Below, piece by piece: positions 1 through 7,841 of a stretch of 64,000 nt of DNA. This DNA is from Candidatus Omnitrophota bacterium (GTDB lineage Bacteria > Omnitrophota > Gorgyraeia > Gygaellales > Profunditerraquicolaceae). Numbering within the stretch: position 1 is the first letter of the stretch; each line of letters opens with the position of its first letter. The stretch is taken from NCBI GenBank assembly GCA_022710715.1, contig JAKLGJ010000003.1, positions 254,527-318,526 on the forward strand, given 5' to 3'. The translations under genes and the position numbers were made by a program. The notes under the pieces were generated by a model. That model saw only the letters and a list, made by a program, of their open reading frames with translations. It had not been told where the DNA came from and searched no databases.

Positions 1-648
1 ATTCGGTTCCATCTCTTTGAAGATCTTGACCCCTTCGCGCACCCTGTCTATGGATCTGCCTTCCGCCGACCCCTTGGTGGAATAACTCAAGAAAGCGATA
101 CGCGGCTCCAGATCAAGGACTTTTCGGGCCAGCTCCGCGGCGGCGACGCCGATACAGGCCAGCTGGCGCGGATTCGGATCGGGCAGAAGACCGCAATCCG
201 CGTAGATCAACGCGCCTTCCGGCGCGTACCGGTTATTATCGAACGCCATGACAAACGAGCTGCAAGCGATCATCAATCTCTCGTCTATGCCGATGCAATG
301 AATGCCGGCGCGGCAGACGTCGGCGGTGGTATGGCTGGCGCCGGCGACAAAACCGTCGAATTTTCCTTCCCGCACCATCATCGCAGCCGGGAATAACGGA
401 TCTTCAAACATCTCCCGGGCCTGATCGAGCGTAACACCTTTTGACTTGCGCAGATTATAGAAAAACTCCACGTAACGCTCTTTGTCCTGCGGCGCGACCA
501 TTTCCGGCGTAAGCAATGTCACGTCGGCGACGCCTTCCGCTTTGATCATCTTGAACGCTTCCAGCACGCGTTTGTCCTTGTACTCCGGCAGAACGATCTT
601 TTTCTTTGCGTTCCGGGCCCTTTCGCGAATCTTGCGTATCGCCTCCAT
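1..648 (-). CDS. pta: Phosphate acetyltransferase catalytic domain (partial, runs off the window)
   Basis: Interconverts acetyl-CoA and acetyl phosphate. The reverse translation from the ATG at 646-648 reads as a PTA_PTB family enzyme: an N-terminal KKKIVLPEYKDKRVLEAF stretch, a GASHTTADVCRAG active-site region and FLSYSTKGSAEGRS further on. The C-terminal third lies beyond the left edge. A GGGG motif upstream supports this start. The stop of the preceding gene lies at 651-653, so the two are tightly coupled. In E. coli the catalytic domain and the DRTGG/P-loop part form one polypeptide; here they are two genes. Butyryl- rather than acetyl-specificity cannot be excluded from sequence alone. 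Confidence 0.88.
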   Translation of the reverse strand, partial: MEAIRKIRERARNAKKKIVLPEYKDKRVLEAFKMIKAEGVADVTLLTPEMVAPQDKERYVEFFYNLRKSKGVTLDQAREMFEDPLFPAAMMVREGKFDGFVAGASHTTADVCRAGIHCIGIDERLMIACSSFVMAFDNNRYAPEGALIYADCGLLPDPNPRQLACIGVAAAELARKVLDLEPRIAFLSYSTKGSAEGRSIDRVREGVKIFKEMEPN

Positions 649-650
649 AC

Positions 651-1739
651 TCACATCCCCCTTACGATTGTATCGATATCCACGTATTCGTTGATCAATT
701 TTTCCACCGTGCGGATCTTACCTGTATCTTCAGGCCGGATCTTTACCGTCAGATCATGCACCGACGAAGAAACCGTATAGGTATCCTGTTTGGCCAGCAA
801 CACCGAGATACCGGACTTGGCGAGCATATCCATAAGAGGTTTGTCGGGAGTTATTCCCCCCGAAAGGATCATGCCGTTGAGCTTTATCCTGTCTTTGTCT
901 TCATCGCGAAAACAACTTAACGCCGCCATGATCATATCTTCGCTGTCTCCGGGAGTGATCAACAGGCTGTCATCAACGATATATTTCAATGCGTTGGCAG
1001 GCCGCATCGCGCCGATGACCACGCGCGAAACGTGATTCTTGATATACTCCTTCCCGCAGAGCACGTCGAAACCCGTTTCCTCGACGATCTGCTCGATGGT
1101 CGGATAGGACAGAGACGGAGTGAACGGAATGACGCCCAGGACCTTGATCCCCTTGCGCTCCAGCCCTTTCCGGACCAGATGACTGATCTTGTCGTATTTC
1201 TCCGGGAGCACCTTATTGATGATCACGCCCAGCAGCTTGACCCCCTCTTTGTCGAAGAGGGCTTTATTCAGGATGATCTCGTCGATCGGTCGGCCGACCC
1301 CGCCGGAAGAAATCAGGATCACCTTCGACCCTAAAAGCCGGGCGACCGTGGCGTTGGAATGGTCAAACACCGAACCCACGCCGGCATGGCCGGTCCCCTC
1401 GATCACCAGCAGATCCTGGCGCTGACTGACCCGCTTGAAAGAGGCGGAGATCTCTTTGGTAATAGCTTCTTTATTCGGCTTGACGATATACTTTTCGGTA
1501 AAACCTTTTTCCACCGCGATCGGGCTCATGTCCTTGAGCCCCGCTTTGATCTTGCAGACTTCTTCGATGAGCACCGAATCCTCGTCGATCCGCTGCCCTT
1601 CTTCTTCGAGATAACGCTGACCGATCGGCTTGATGAATCCGACTTTCTTGAAGTGCTCCTGGAAATTCCTGATCAGGCCAAGAGAAACAGTCGTTTTGCC
1701 GTCATTCTGTTTAGTGGCAGCGATAAAGACTTTCTTCAT
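651..1739 (-). CDS. P-loop/DRTGG protein, Pta N-terminal-domain homologue
   Basis: This 362-aa protein resembles the regulatory N-terminal half of long Pta enzymes. It begins with a BioD/CobQ-like P-loop (FIAATKQNDGKTTVSLGL, about residues 5-22). It carries a BioD-like GTGHAGVGSVFDHSNA segment near residue 120 and a DRTGG-type domain in the last 150 residues (VIGAMRPANALKYI, LNGMILSGG). It lies directly upstream of the separate catalytic pta gene and probably forms a complex with it or regulates it. The ATG follows the thioredoxin stop by 3 nt on the same strand, so all three are likely co-transcribed. No catalytic activity should be assumed for it. Confidence 0.8.
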   Translation of the reverse strand: MKKVFIAATKQNDGKTTVSLGLIRNFQEHFKKVGFIKPIGQRYLEEEGQRIDEDSVLIEEVCKIKAGLKDMSPIAVEKGFTEKYIVKPNKEAITKEISASFKRVSQRQDLLVIEGTGHAGVGSVFDHSNATVARLLGSKVILISSGGVGRPIDEIILNKALFDKEGVKLLGVIINKVLPEKYDKISHLVRKGLERKGIKVLGVIPFTPSLSYPTIEQIVEETGFDVLCGKEYIKNHVSRVVIGAMRPANALKYIVDDSLLITPGDSEDMIMAALSCFRDEDKDRIKLNGMILSGGITPDKPLMDMLAKSGISVLLAKQDTYTVSSSVHDLTVKIRPEDTGKIRTVEKLINEYVDIDTIVRGM

Positions 1740-1742
1740 TTA

Positions 1743-2063
1743 TCAGAGGTTTGCTTCGATGAGTTTTTTGAGTTCGGATTTACCCAGCGCCCCCACCACC
1801 TGCTCCATAACCTTGCCGTTCTTGAAGAGCATCAGCGTAGGGATAGACATGATCCCGTACTGGCTGGCGACCTGGCCGCTTTCGTCGACATCAAGCTTGC
1901 CGACCTTCACCCTGGTGTCGTATTCCCTGGCCAGCTCTTCGATCAACGGAGCGATCATCCTGCAGGGACCGCACCAGGTAGCCCAAAAATCGACGAGAAC
2001 CGGTTTGTCTGAACCCAATACTTCCTGTTTGAAATTGCTTTCCGTGAAATGAACGACTCCCAT
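1743..2063 (-). CDS. trxA: Thioredoxin
   Basis: General disulfide reductant of the cytoplasm. From the ATG at 2061-2063 it gives 106 residues, the normal length, with the WCGPC active site at residues 30-34 and the cis-proline segment [13 protein letters not shown] at 2096 would add 11 residues ([10 protein letters not shown]) that are not typical of thioredoxins. Neither start has a convincing Shine-Dalgarno, so the start is uncertain. It is the first gene of the trx / DRTGG / pta run. An AT-rich stretch at 2175-2190 may hold the promoter, but no clear -35/-10 pair was found. Confidence 0.93.
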   Translation of the reverse strand: MGVVHFTESNFKQEVLGSDKPVLVDFWATWCGPCRMIAPLIEELAREYDTRVKVGKLDVDESGQVASQYGIMSIPTLMLFKNGKVMEQVVGALGKSELKKLIEANL

Positions 2064-2189
2064 GGCTTTAGGGGGGCAGGCGCAGGGCTTGAACAAAGTA
2101 ACCGCAGCGGTGCCTCGTGGTTAAGGGGTTAATACGAATTTTCCGGCTGTATGCTTGGATTTATCCTTTGGCAAGTATGATATAAATTA

Positions 2190-2843
2190 TCACAAAACCC
2201 CCCCCTTAGCAAGACTTTTCCACAGGGAGTCCCGGACTGCCTGTGGATAAGTCTCTTGCCCGCTGCCGGAAGAAATTTTTGAAGCCGCATCTTCGATAAA
2301 ACTGCGATAATCTTTGTCCGGCGCCAACGGATCCATCAGATCAAGAATCGCCGTTTTATCACAAATCGGCTTAATCCGTTGTTGGATTAAACGCGGGCTA
2401 CGGACGTATTCAGCATAACTTGACCATAAATAGCGTTCCAACCCGTTCATCGATCCCGCGATATCCAACGGATTCAGGTGGATATATCGGGAAAGATGCA
2501 GCAGGTAATCGTCGTCTTTCACCGTTTTAGACTTGAATCTTCCCTGGAACACATGCCCCACATGTACGTATCGCTTGTTAAAATACATAGCATAGCTGCC
2601 GCTAAGCTTGTGCATGAATGTCGAAACAACGATATCCGCATTCTGACGAATGATGAAATGCAGATGGTTAGGCATCAACGCATAGCAAATAATGCTCATC
2701 TGGCACTCGCGGCTATACTCGATCAATTTTCCAAGGAAATATTCGCAATCGTAATCATCGATAAATATCTTCTTCTTATCGTTCCCTCGCGTAAAAATAT
2801 GCGAATACATACCACGAACGAATTGCACATTCCGGTATGGCAT
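2190..2843 (-). CDS. REP-associated tyrosine transposase (RAYT, Y1_Tnp family)
   Basis: Single-strand DNA transposase of the HUH/Y1 superfamily that processes REP palindromes. The 217-aa protein has the HUH motif as H60-L-H62 (MPNHLHFII) and the catalytic tyrosine in the hallmark SRYIHLNPLD segment (Y120). A strong AAGGAGG 4 nt upstream fixes the start at 2843. The gene is framed by two inverted copies of a 27-bp palindrome (2219-2245 and 2878-2904). The left copy lies inside the coding region and supplies the C-terminal TYPQAVRDSLWKS. No disruption is seen, so the protein is probably functional. It is probably domesticated and moves REPs rather than itself. Confidence 0.9.
   Translation of the reverse strand: MPYRNVQFVRGMYSHIFTRGNDKKKIFIDDYDCEYFLGKLIEYSRECQMSIICYALMPNHLHFIIRQNADIVVSTFMHKLSGSYAMYFNKRYVHVGHVFQGRFKSKTVKDDDYLLHLSRYIHLNPLDIAGSMNGLERYLWSSYAEYVRSPRLIQQRIKPICDKTAILDLMDPLAPDKDYRSFIEDAASKISSGSGQETYPQAVRDSLWKSLAKGGVL
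2217..2250. repeat. REP palindrome, left of RAYT (overlaps its 3' coding end)
   Basis: Imperfect palindrome with arms CCACAGG and CCTGTGG around AGTCC/GGACT, with one G-G mismatch. It is the exact reverse complement, over 27 bp, of the copy at 2878-2904. It sits within the last codons of the transposase gene. Confidence 0.85.
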
Positions 2844-2873
2844 TCTACCTCCTTCCGACTTAATCCATCAAAG

Positions 2874-2908
2874 TTATCCACAGGCAGTCCGGGACTCCCT
2901 GTGGATAA
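2874..2908. repeat. REP palindrome, right of RAYT
   Basis: This 35-bp palindrome is flanked by TTATCCACAG and CTGTGGATAA. It is the inverted partner of the copy at 2217-2250. It abuts the stop codon (2909-2911) of the next minus-strand gene. Confidence 0.85.
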
Positions 2909-3532
2909 TTAGCGCAGGTGGGAGGAGAAATAGCCGCCGGTCAAAGCGTCCAGGTACGCGGCGAGTTCTTTCAGACGCAATTCTTTCTGCGACGCTTTAC
3001 GCTCGTCCTTACCCTCGGCCTCTGCGCGCTCGATAACCGCGCGCACATATTCGAAATACAGCTTGGTTACCTGCTCCAGAACATCCTCGCGCAGTATGAC
3101 CAGTAACCGGGAACGCGTGTCGATGGACGTCTGATCGGACGACCAGACCAGATCCCCCATATCCCAGGTGAAGCTGATATCCCAGCCCAGCGCATCCCTG
3201 CCTTTGCGCAGTATATCATCGCCGTCTTTCGTGGTCGAGCCTCCTTCCCAGTGCCATAATTCGCTGGCGTCCCGGTCCAACCCCAGCCTGACCTGCGGCA
3301 GCCACGCCCTTTTCGCCGCCTGCCTGCGCCAGCGCGTTATCTTTCCCATATCCACGTCCGCGAACCTGATCGCCGCCTGCTGCACATCGCGCACGTCAGG
3401 AAGCCCGCGCATACTCCTGTCGCAATCCACCGACACCTCCGCCTGCTCCGCTGCCGCCGGACCGCCGGCCTGCGCGCGTCCCGGAACACAACACAACCCC
3501 ACCAGCGCCAGAACGACCGTACGCATTCTCAT
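2909..3532 (-). CDS. Secreted TolC-like/hypothetical protein
   Basis: The 207-aa protein starts with a signal peptide (hydrophobic residues 4-15, AQA cleavage site near residue 22). The rest resembles a short outer-membrane-efflux-type polypeptide: a segment with AAKRAWLPQVRLGLDRD, as in TolC-family proteins where a helix leads into a strand, and long amphipathic helices such as EQVTKLYFEYVRAVIE and LKELAAYLDALTGGYFS. It is about half the length of a TolC protomer and has only one repeat, so it is not a complete efflux channel. AAAGGAG precedes the ATG. The REP element at 2874-2908 follows its stop immediately. Function unknown. Confidence 0.7.
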   Translation of the reverse strand: MRMRTVVLALVGLCCVPGRAQAGGPAAAEQAEVSVDCDRSMRGLPDVRDVQQAAIRFADVDMGKITRWRRQAAKRAWLPQVRLGLDRDASELWHWEGGSTTKDGDDILRKGRDALGWDISFTWDMGDLVWSSDQTSIDTRSRLLVILREDVLEQVTKLYFEYVRAVIERAEAEGKDERKASQKELRLKELAAYLDALTGGYFSSHLR

Positions 3533-3687
3533 CCCGTCTCTCCTTTGTTGACCGCGTTGCGCCTTTACTGCTTTCCGTTAACAATAGACGCGCAAAGAAG
3601 AGAAATCTAACAACAATTTTTCAGCCTGGGAACTCAACGTTACTTGAAGATGCTTGGGAGGTTCGAAACGGGGATAATCGAAAAGAA

Positions 3688-4038
3688 TTAACTGTAGTAG
3701 CGGGTGCGCATGCGGATAGTGCGCAAAACAAGCGGAATAGGTTTGAGCGCGGTTGTATCCAGATTGATCCCCACGCGGTATTTATGCGGGCCGGCAAGCG
3801 TCATCCATACCGCCTTGCCGCTGGCATGCACCTCTTCGCCGTTATCCGGCATGCACAACGATAGTTCTATCGGATGGCCCAGCGGAATTTCCGTATCGGT
3901 CATCAGGCCGATACCCGTTGCGCTGATATCAAAGGTATGCGCGGATAGTTCCTGACCGGTGGCGAGATCTTTTTGTTTGGTGAAAATCGTTACCTGGAAA
4001 CGGGGAGCTCTTCTTTTATCGATGATATGCGTGGTCAT
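3688..4038 (-). CDS. PilZ-domain protein
   Basis: Probable c-di-GMP receptor. From the ATG at 4036-4038 (AGGAG 6 nt upstream) it gives 116 residues. The N-terminal KRRAPRF matches the PilZ RxxxR signature and FDISATGIGL matches the D/NxSxxG signature; the rest is a short beta-barrel. A longer reading to 4074 is possible but runs back into the terminator T-tract. It has its own promoter (4160-4188) and an attenuator-like hairpin just before the gene, so it is probably not simply the last gene of the CHAT operon upstream. Confidence 0.85.
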   Translation of the reverse strand: MTTHIIDKRRAPRFQVTIFTKQKDLATGQELSAHTFDISATGIGLMTDTEIPLGHPIELSLCMPDNGEEVHASGKAVWMTLAGPHKYRVGINLDTTALKPIPLVLRTIRMRTRYYS

Positions 4039-4068
4039 CCACTCTCCTGATCGAGGCCCAATAAAAAA

Positions 4069-4113
4069 GGCCATGGGTTGAGGTTACAGGCGAACCTCCA
4101 GGCCTCCATGACC
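4069..4113 (-). terminator. Intrinsic-terminator hairpin in the PilZ leader
   Basis: On the minus strand GGTCATGG (4113-4106) pairs with CCATGGCC (4076-4069), with one G-U, around an inner GAGGTT/AACCTC stem. Six T residues (4068-4063) follow. It ends 25 nt before the PilZ start codon and downstream of the candidate promoter at 4160-4188, so it can act as a leader attenuator as well as terminating read-through from the CHAT gene. Confidence 0.7.
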
Positions 4114-4159
4114 ATAATGATCTTACTGACCCCCCACTCCATATTTTCATTCCACTGTA

Positions 4160-4188
4160 ACTATAACCCGGATTCGGGGGTATTTCAA
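4160..4188 (-). promoter_or_regulatory. Candidate sigma-70 promoter for PilZ gene
   Basis: Minus strand: TTGAAA (4188-4183), 17-nt spacer, TATAGT (4165-4160). The predicted start near 4153 gives a leader of about 115 nt that contains the terminator hairpin at 4069-4113. Confidence 0.6.
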
Positions 4189-4240
4189 TACCATTTCCGC
4201 GGTTTGATGAAAACGGTTTCAGGCGGGGGCGCGGCGGCAG

Positions 4241-6457
4241 CTAATTGTTGTCCAGGCTCAAGAGCAGGTCTTTTACCGTGGCTTCCTCGGGAAAGCCGGC
4301 GCTTTTGTAGATCTCCTGCGCCCGGCGCAGGAATTCCCGGGCTTTGTTTTTCTGACCTCTTTTCTTCGCCAGTAAACCCAGATCGTAATACACGGCGGCC
4401 GACTCCAGCCTGGCGTCGATCCGGGAAGCGATGGTCAGCGCCTGCTGAAAGAACTCCTCGGCCTTAAGCGGATCCTCAATCTCCATATAGAGCTCTCCGA
4501 TCATGGAGTAATCGACGACCATCGCCGGCTGGTTATGCTGCTGAAGATCGATGTTCAATCCGCGGGTATAATAATCGAGCGCCCGGGCATAATCCTTCTC
4601 CTGCAAAGCGATCTCCCCCAGGTTGAAATAATAGTCGCTCAATTCTTCTTTTTTGTTCAACCGGTTGAAAATTTCCTGGCTCTTGATGTAGAACTCTTTT
4701 GCCGCGGCCAGATCGCCCTTATTGGTAAACACCAGCCCCATATCGAAATAATCGCAGGCGAGATTATACTGATACGCGTACTGCTGCGGCCGTTGCCTGT
4801 TTATCTCGGAACTTTTGGTCAGCAACTCCAGGGCTTTGTCATTTTCCCCTTTATCCATATGCCAGACCGCTAATTTACGCAATACGCCGGATTCGTTGAG
4901 CCGGTCATGGTGCTGACGGCTCAAATCCAGGGATTTCGTATAGAATTCCAGCGCCCGGTCGTACGCGCCCTGCTGCTGATACAGCCAGCCGATCATCGTA
5001 TATGCGCTCGAGACATTGGCAAACGCTCCCGCCCTGATGCTTAACATGGCATATTCATAATAGTACCGGATGGCCTGAATCCGGTCGCCTGAACGCACCC
5101 GGGCTTCCGCGGCCAGAGGATACGCTGCCAGGTACGACGGCTGGGCACGTATCAGTTTCAAAGCGGCTACGGCAGCCCGTTCGTTTTCGCCGCGCGCAAG
5201 CAGGGATTTCGTCCGCTGTACGGCAAACCAGGCGCCCGGATGCACCGCGGCGATACTGCCATACACCGCAACACAGGCTACGGCGATCGCCGCGACTAAC
5301 GCGCCCCGGATGATCCGCCGGCGTTGACGCTCAAACAGCGCCAGCGGCGTCTGCCGGACCGCAGGCACAACCGCCCCGGCCTTGCGCAGAAGCACAAAGC
5401 TCGGATCGCCGTACAACAGATGATTCGCCCAGAAAATCGAGTGTTTCCCGTATTCATGGATCAACTTGAGCCGGCTCAAACGCATAGCTTCTCCGACGGA
5501 CAGCGATTTGCTCAAACAGGCATAGAACTGCCTCGCGAAAACCAGGCTCACCGGATCTTCCACCCGCTGCAACGCGCCGATATAATGCCGCACCCCGGAA
5601 AACAGAAACGCGGACGCCAGGCTGTAATTCTTTTGCTGGTAATCCGGATCGATTGTCGTGCCTTCTACCCGGGCGGACTGACAGGCGTTCGAAAAGACCA
5701 GGGACGGAAAAACGATGCTTTCCGCCATGTTCAGGATATCGCCGGTAGTCAACCGGCCGTCGGAAAGCACCCACCCCGTCGCTTCGGGATGCTCCCGGTC
5801 AAATTCGCAATGACCGGCAAAATGCACGATATCATACTCCCGCAGGTTCTTTTTGACGTACAGCGTATCGATGGAAGTGGATTTGAAATCGATGCTCAAC
5901 TGATCGCGCCGGCTGTCAAACCGGTTCTTGATCGCGATCCCCTCCCGGTAAGCCGCGGCGAGATCCGCGGTGGGATTGGCCAGGATAAGCATTTTGAGTT
6001 TCCCGGAACTGCTGCGGTACCGGGGAATGTTCTCTTCGTGACGGGCGCGCAGCAGCCTGCCGGTATTGAACTTCAGACAGAGGAATTCCGCGCCGTCATA
6101 CAATAATTCCCAGGGTATCTGCACCAGCTCTTCGTCCAGGAAAAGCACCAGGTCGCGGCCCGGCGAATTCCTGAATTTTTCCTTGATGCTGCGGGAGAGC
6201 AGTTGCTCCCAGAGCATCTGTCCGGATTTTTTCAACCTGCCCAGCAGCCCTTCATCAAGCATATCCCTGCGGTTGGACTTGCTTAAAACGTCCGCCACTT
6301 CCAGGCACAATGTCTCGATTTCCGGGAAAGCGACCTTGCACTGGCTGTAGCGTTTGATGGTCAATGTGGCCGCTTCGCTCTGCTCAAAAGCGCTCATCTT
6401 CAGGATGTTATCCTGGCGGATTATTTCAAAAACCAGCGGGGGGATGTCGCGTTTCAT
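4241..6457 (-). CDS. CHAT-domain caspase-like protease with TPR repeats
   Basis: The 738-residue protein has a CHAT (caspase HetF-associated with TPR) domain over about residues 90-355. The visible His/Cys dyad is H216 (HFAGH) and C259 (FSNAC). It ends in a HSIFWANHLLYGDPS segment typical of the family. One hydrophobic span (about 383-405) follows, then about 300 residues of tetratricopeptide repeats (for example AYTMIGWLYQQQGAYDRAL, YYFNLGEIALQEKDYARAL). It overlaps the anti-sigma gene by 4 nt and is the third gene of a sigma / anti-sigma / CHAT operon. Family knowledge says CHAT proteins are cysteine proteases. That it cleaves the neighbouring anti-sigma factor is inference. Confidence 0.9.
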   Translation of the reverse strand: MKRDIPPLVFEIIRQDNILKMSAFEQSEAATLTIKRYSQCKVAFPEIETLCLEVADVLSKSNRRDMLDEGLLGRLKKSGQMLWEQLLSRSIKEKFRNSPGRDLVLFLDEELVQIPWELLYDGAEFLCLKFNTGRLLRARHEENIPRYRSSSGKLKMLILANPTADLAAAYREGIAIKNRFDSRRDQLSIDFKSTSIDTLYVKKNLREYDIVHFAGHCEFDREHPEATGWVLSDGRLTTGDILNMAESIVFPSLVFSNACQSARVEGTTIDPDYQQKNYSLASAFLFSGVRHYIGALQRVEDPVSLVFARQFYACLSKSLSVGEAMRLSRLKLIHEYGKHSIFWANHLLYGDPSFVLLRKAGAVVPAVRQTPLALFERQRRRIIRGALVAAIAVACVAVYGSIAAVHPGAWFAVQRTKSLLARGENERAAVAALKLIRAQPSYLAAYPLAAEARVRSGDRIQAIRYYYEYAMLSIRAGAFANVSSAYTMIGWLYQQQGAYDRALEFYTKSLDLSRQHHDRLNESGVLRKLAVWHMDKGENDKALELLTKSSEINRQRPQQYAYQYNLACDYFDMGLVFTNKGDLAAAKEFYIKSQEIFNRLNKKEELSDYYFNLGEIALQEKDYARALDYYTRGLNIDLQQHNQPAMVVDYSMIGELYMEIEDPLKAEEFFQQALTIASRIDARLESAAVYYDLGLLAKKRGQKNKAREFLRRAQEIYKSAGFPEEATVKDLLLSLDNN

Positions 6458-7164
6458 ACTCGTATGTCTGCGATAATCGAAGCGAGCTGCTGTTTCGGGG
6501 AAGTGATCTCAACCGAATACATCCCCGGGGGAATATTCTCAAACACTGCCTTTGCCGTATCCGCGAGTTTCGATTCCATTTCCAACTCGTCTTTGATCAA
6601 CGTCACCCGGCAGTCATTGATCGGCTTCTGCGTGTTCTTCTCCCGGATAAGCACGCTTAACGTGCAGATCTGCCCGGCCTTGTGTTCCACCTTGACCTCC
6701 AGCCGGATATCCTTGAAATCCTTGAAGAGCACCACTTCTTCCTTGAAATCCCCCACATTGCGGCTGCGCAAGGTCGCGCCGGGTATCAATTCCTGCCCGA
6801 AGAGCAGATCTCCGGTAGTATAAAGCAATTCCAGCGCCGCGTCCTTGAGCAGCACCGCGATTTCCAGCACCGAAGCGCCGAGATGCTGATAGATCTGTTT
6901 TCTGGCCCGCTCCAGAACTTCAGCCGGAACCTCCTCCAGTTCCGGCGCCACTGCGGATAAAGCGATGGCCGCGGAAAGATGCTCGCTGCAACGGCTGCAG
7001 GCTCCGATATGCTCTTTAAAACTCGCCTGATCCTGCGTGGAAAGCTCCCCGGCAAGGAAGCCGACGAACATTTCCTCGTCAGGATGACTTTCGTCTTCAT
7101 GCTTATGGCCGTTGAGCCAGTGTTTATGCGCCATGCGGATCACTTCCTCCAGTTTATCGCTCAT
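6454..7164 (-). CDS. Zinc-binding anti-sigma factor with C-terminal Ig-like domain
   Basis: The 236-aa protein has an N-terminal ZAS-type motif H-x3-C-x2-C (H52, C56, C59) inside the usual FLAGELS...HIGACSRC context. Most ECF anti-sigmas are membrane proteins, but no transmembrane span is visible here, so it looks cytoplasmic. The C-terminal 90 residues (TLSVLIREKNTQKPINDCRV ... FENIPPGMYSVEI) resemble a carboxypeptidase-regulatory/Ig-like beta-sandwich. It lies between the sigma gene (35 nt upstream) and the CHAT protease (4-nt overlap). Expected role: hold the sigma factor inactive until cleaved or rearranged. Confidence 0.85.
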   Translation of the reverse strand: MSDKLEEVIRMAHKHWLNGHKHEDESHPDEEMFVGFLAGELSTQDQASFKEHIGACSRCSEHLSAAIALSAVAPELEEVPAEVLERARKQIYQHLGASVLEIAVLLKDAALELLYTTGDLLFGQELIPGATLRSRNVGDFKEEVVLFKDFKDIRLEVKVEHKAGQICTLSVLIREKNTQKPINDCRVTLIKDELEMESKLADTAKAVFENIPPGMYSVEITSPKQQLASIIADIRV

Positions 7165-7199
7165 CCAGGCACTATCCCTTATTAATAGACACCGGAAAA

Positions 7200-7799
7200 C
7201 TATATATCTAACAGAATTCCTTTTCCTTTAAAACATTCCTTGAGCCTGGAGAGCAACCGTGACTTGCGCATATCCAGAGCCGCGCGCGATACCCGTAAAT
7301 GATCCTTGAGCGCGTCCAAGCTCATATTAGCGTGAAAATGCAAAGTAAGGAAATATTTCTCTTCACTCTCCAGCCGGTCGATACATTCCCGCAGGGCCAA
7401 AACCCGCTCCTGATCAATCGCTTCAGCTGAAGCCGGCTTGCCCGGAGCAACCAGCAATCCGGGTTCCACCAGCGGCGGCTCCTGATCCAGCGAAACCATA
7501 ACGCGCCGGTCGCGCAATGCCGACAAGCTGTAATTGATCACCACCTGGCGCAGCCAGGAAGCCAGACTGCAACCATTCAATCCCCGGTAACTCTTTAATT
7601 TGTGAAAATTACGATCCAGTAACAGAAGTATGATTTCCTGAAATAATTCTTCAACGAGGGTTTGCTGACAGGGATAGCCTTTCAAACGCAAAACACTGTG
7701 GATATAATTGTAAATCAGGCGGGAATACCGTTGCAGGAATTCATCCCAGGCTTGCTTCTGACCACTGATACAGCGCCGGACAAATCCTCTGTCATCCAT
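7200..7799 (-). CDS. ECF-type sigma-70 family RNA polymerase sigma factor
   Basis: The 199-aa protein has region 2 over about residues 10-100 (FLQRYSRLIYNYIH, VEELFQEIILLLL, SLASWLRQVVINYSLSALRD) and a region 4 helix-turn-helix at the C-terminus (ANMSLDALKDHLRVSRAALD). It directs RNA polymerase to a small regulon. It is the first gene of an operon with an anti-sigma factor and a CHAT-TPR protease. A TATAAT sits at 7806-7811, so the predicted transcript starts at or next to the ATG (leaderless); no Shine-Dalgarno is seen. Confidence 0.88.
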   Translation of the reverse strand: MDDRGFVRRCISGQKQAWDEFLQRYSRLIYNYIHSVLRLKGYPCQQTLVEELFQEIILLLLDRNFHKLKSYRGLNGCSLASWLRQVVINYSLSALRDRRVMVSLDQEPPLVEPGLLVAPGKPASAEAIDQERVLALRECIDRLESEEKYFLTLHFHANMSLDALKDHLRVSRAALDMRKSRLLSRLKECFKGKGILLDI

Positions 7800-7805
7800 G
7801 GGATT

Positions 7806-7811
7806 ATTATA
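7806..7811 (-). promoter_or_regulatory. -10 element placed for a leaderless sigma-factor mRNA
   Basis: TATAAT on the minus strand ends 7 nt before the ATG at 7799. The -35 is weak (TTCATA- or GCTTCA-like). Either a weak sigma-70 promoter or one recognised by the encoded ECF factor is possible. Confidence 0.45.
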
Positions 7812-7841
7812 CCACTAAAATCGACTTATGAAGCTCTTTTT

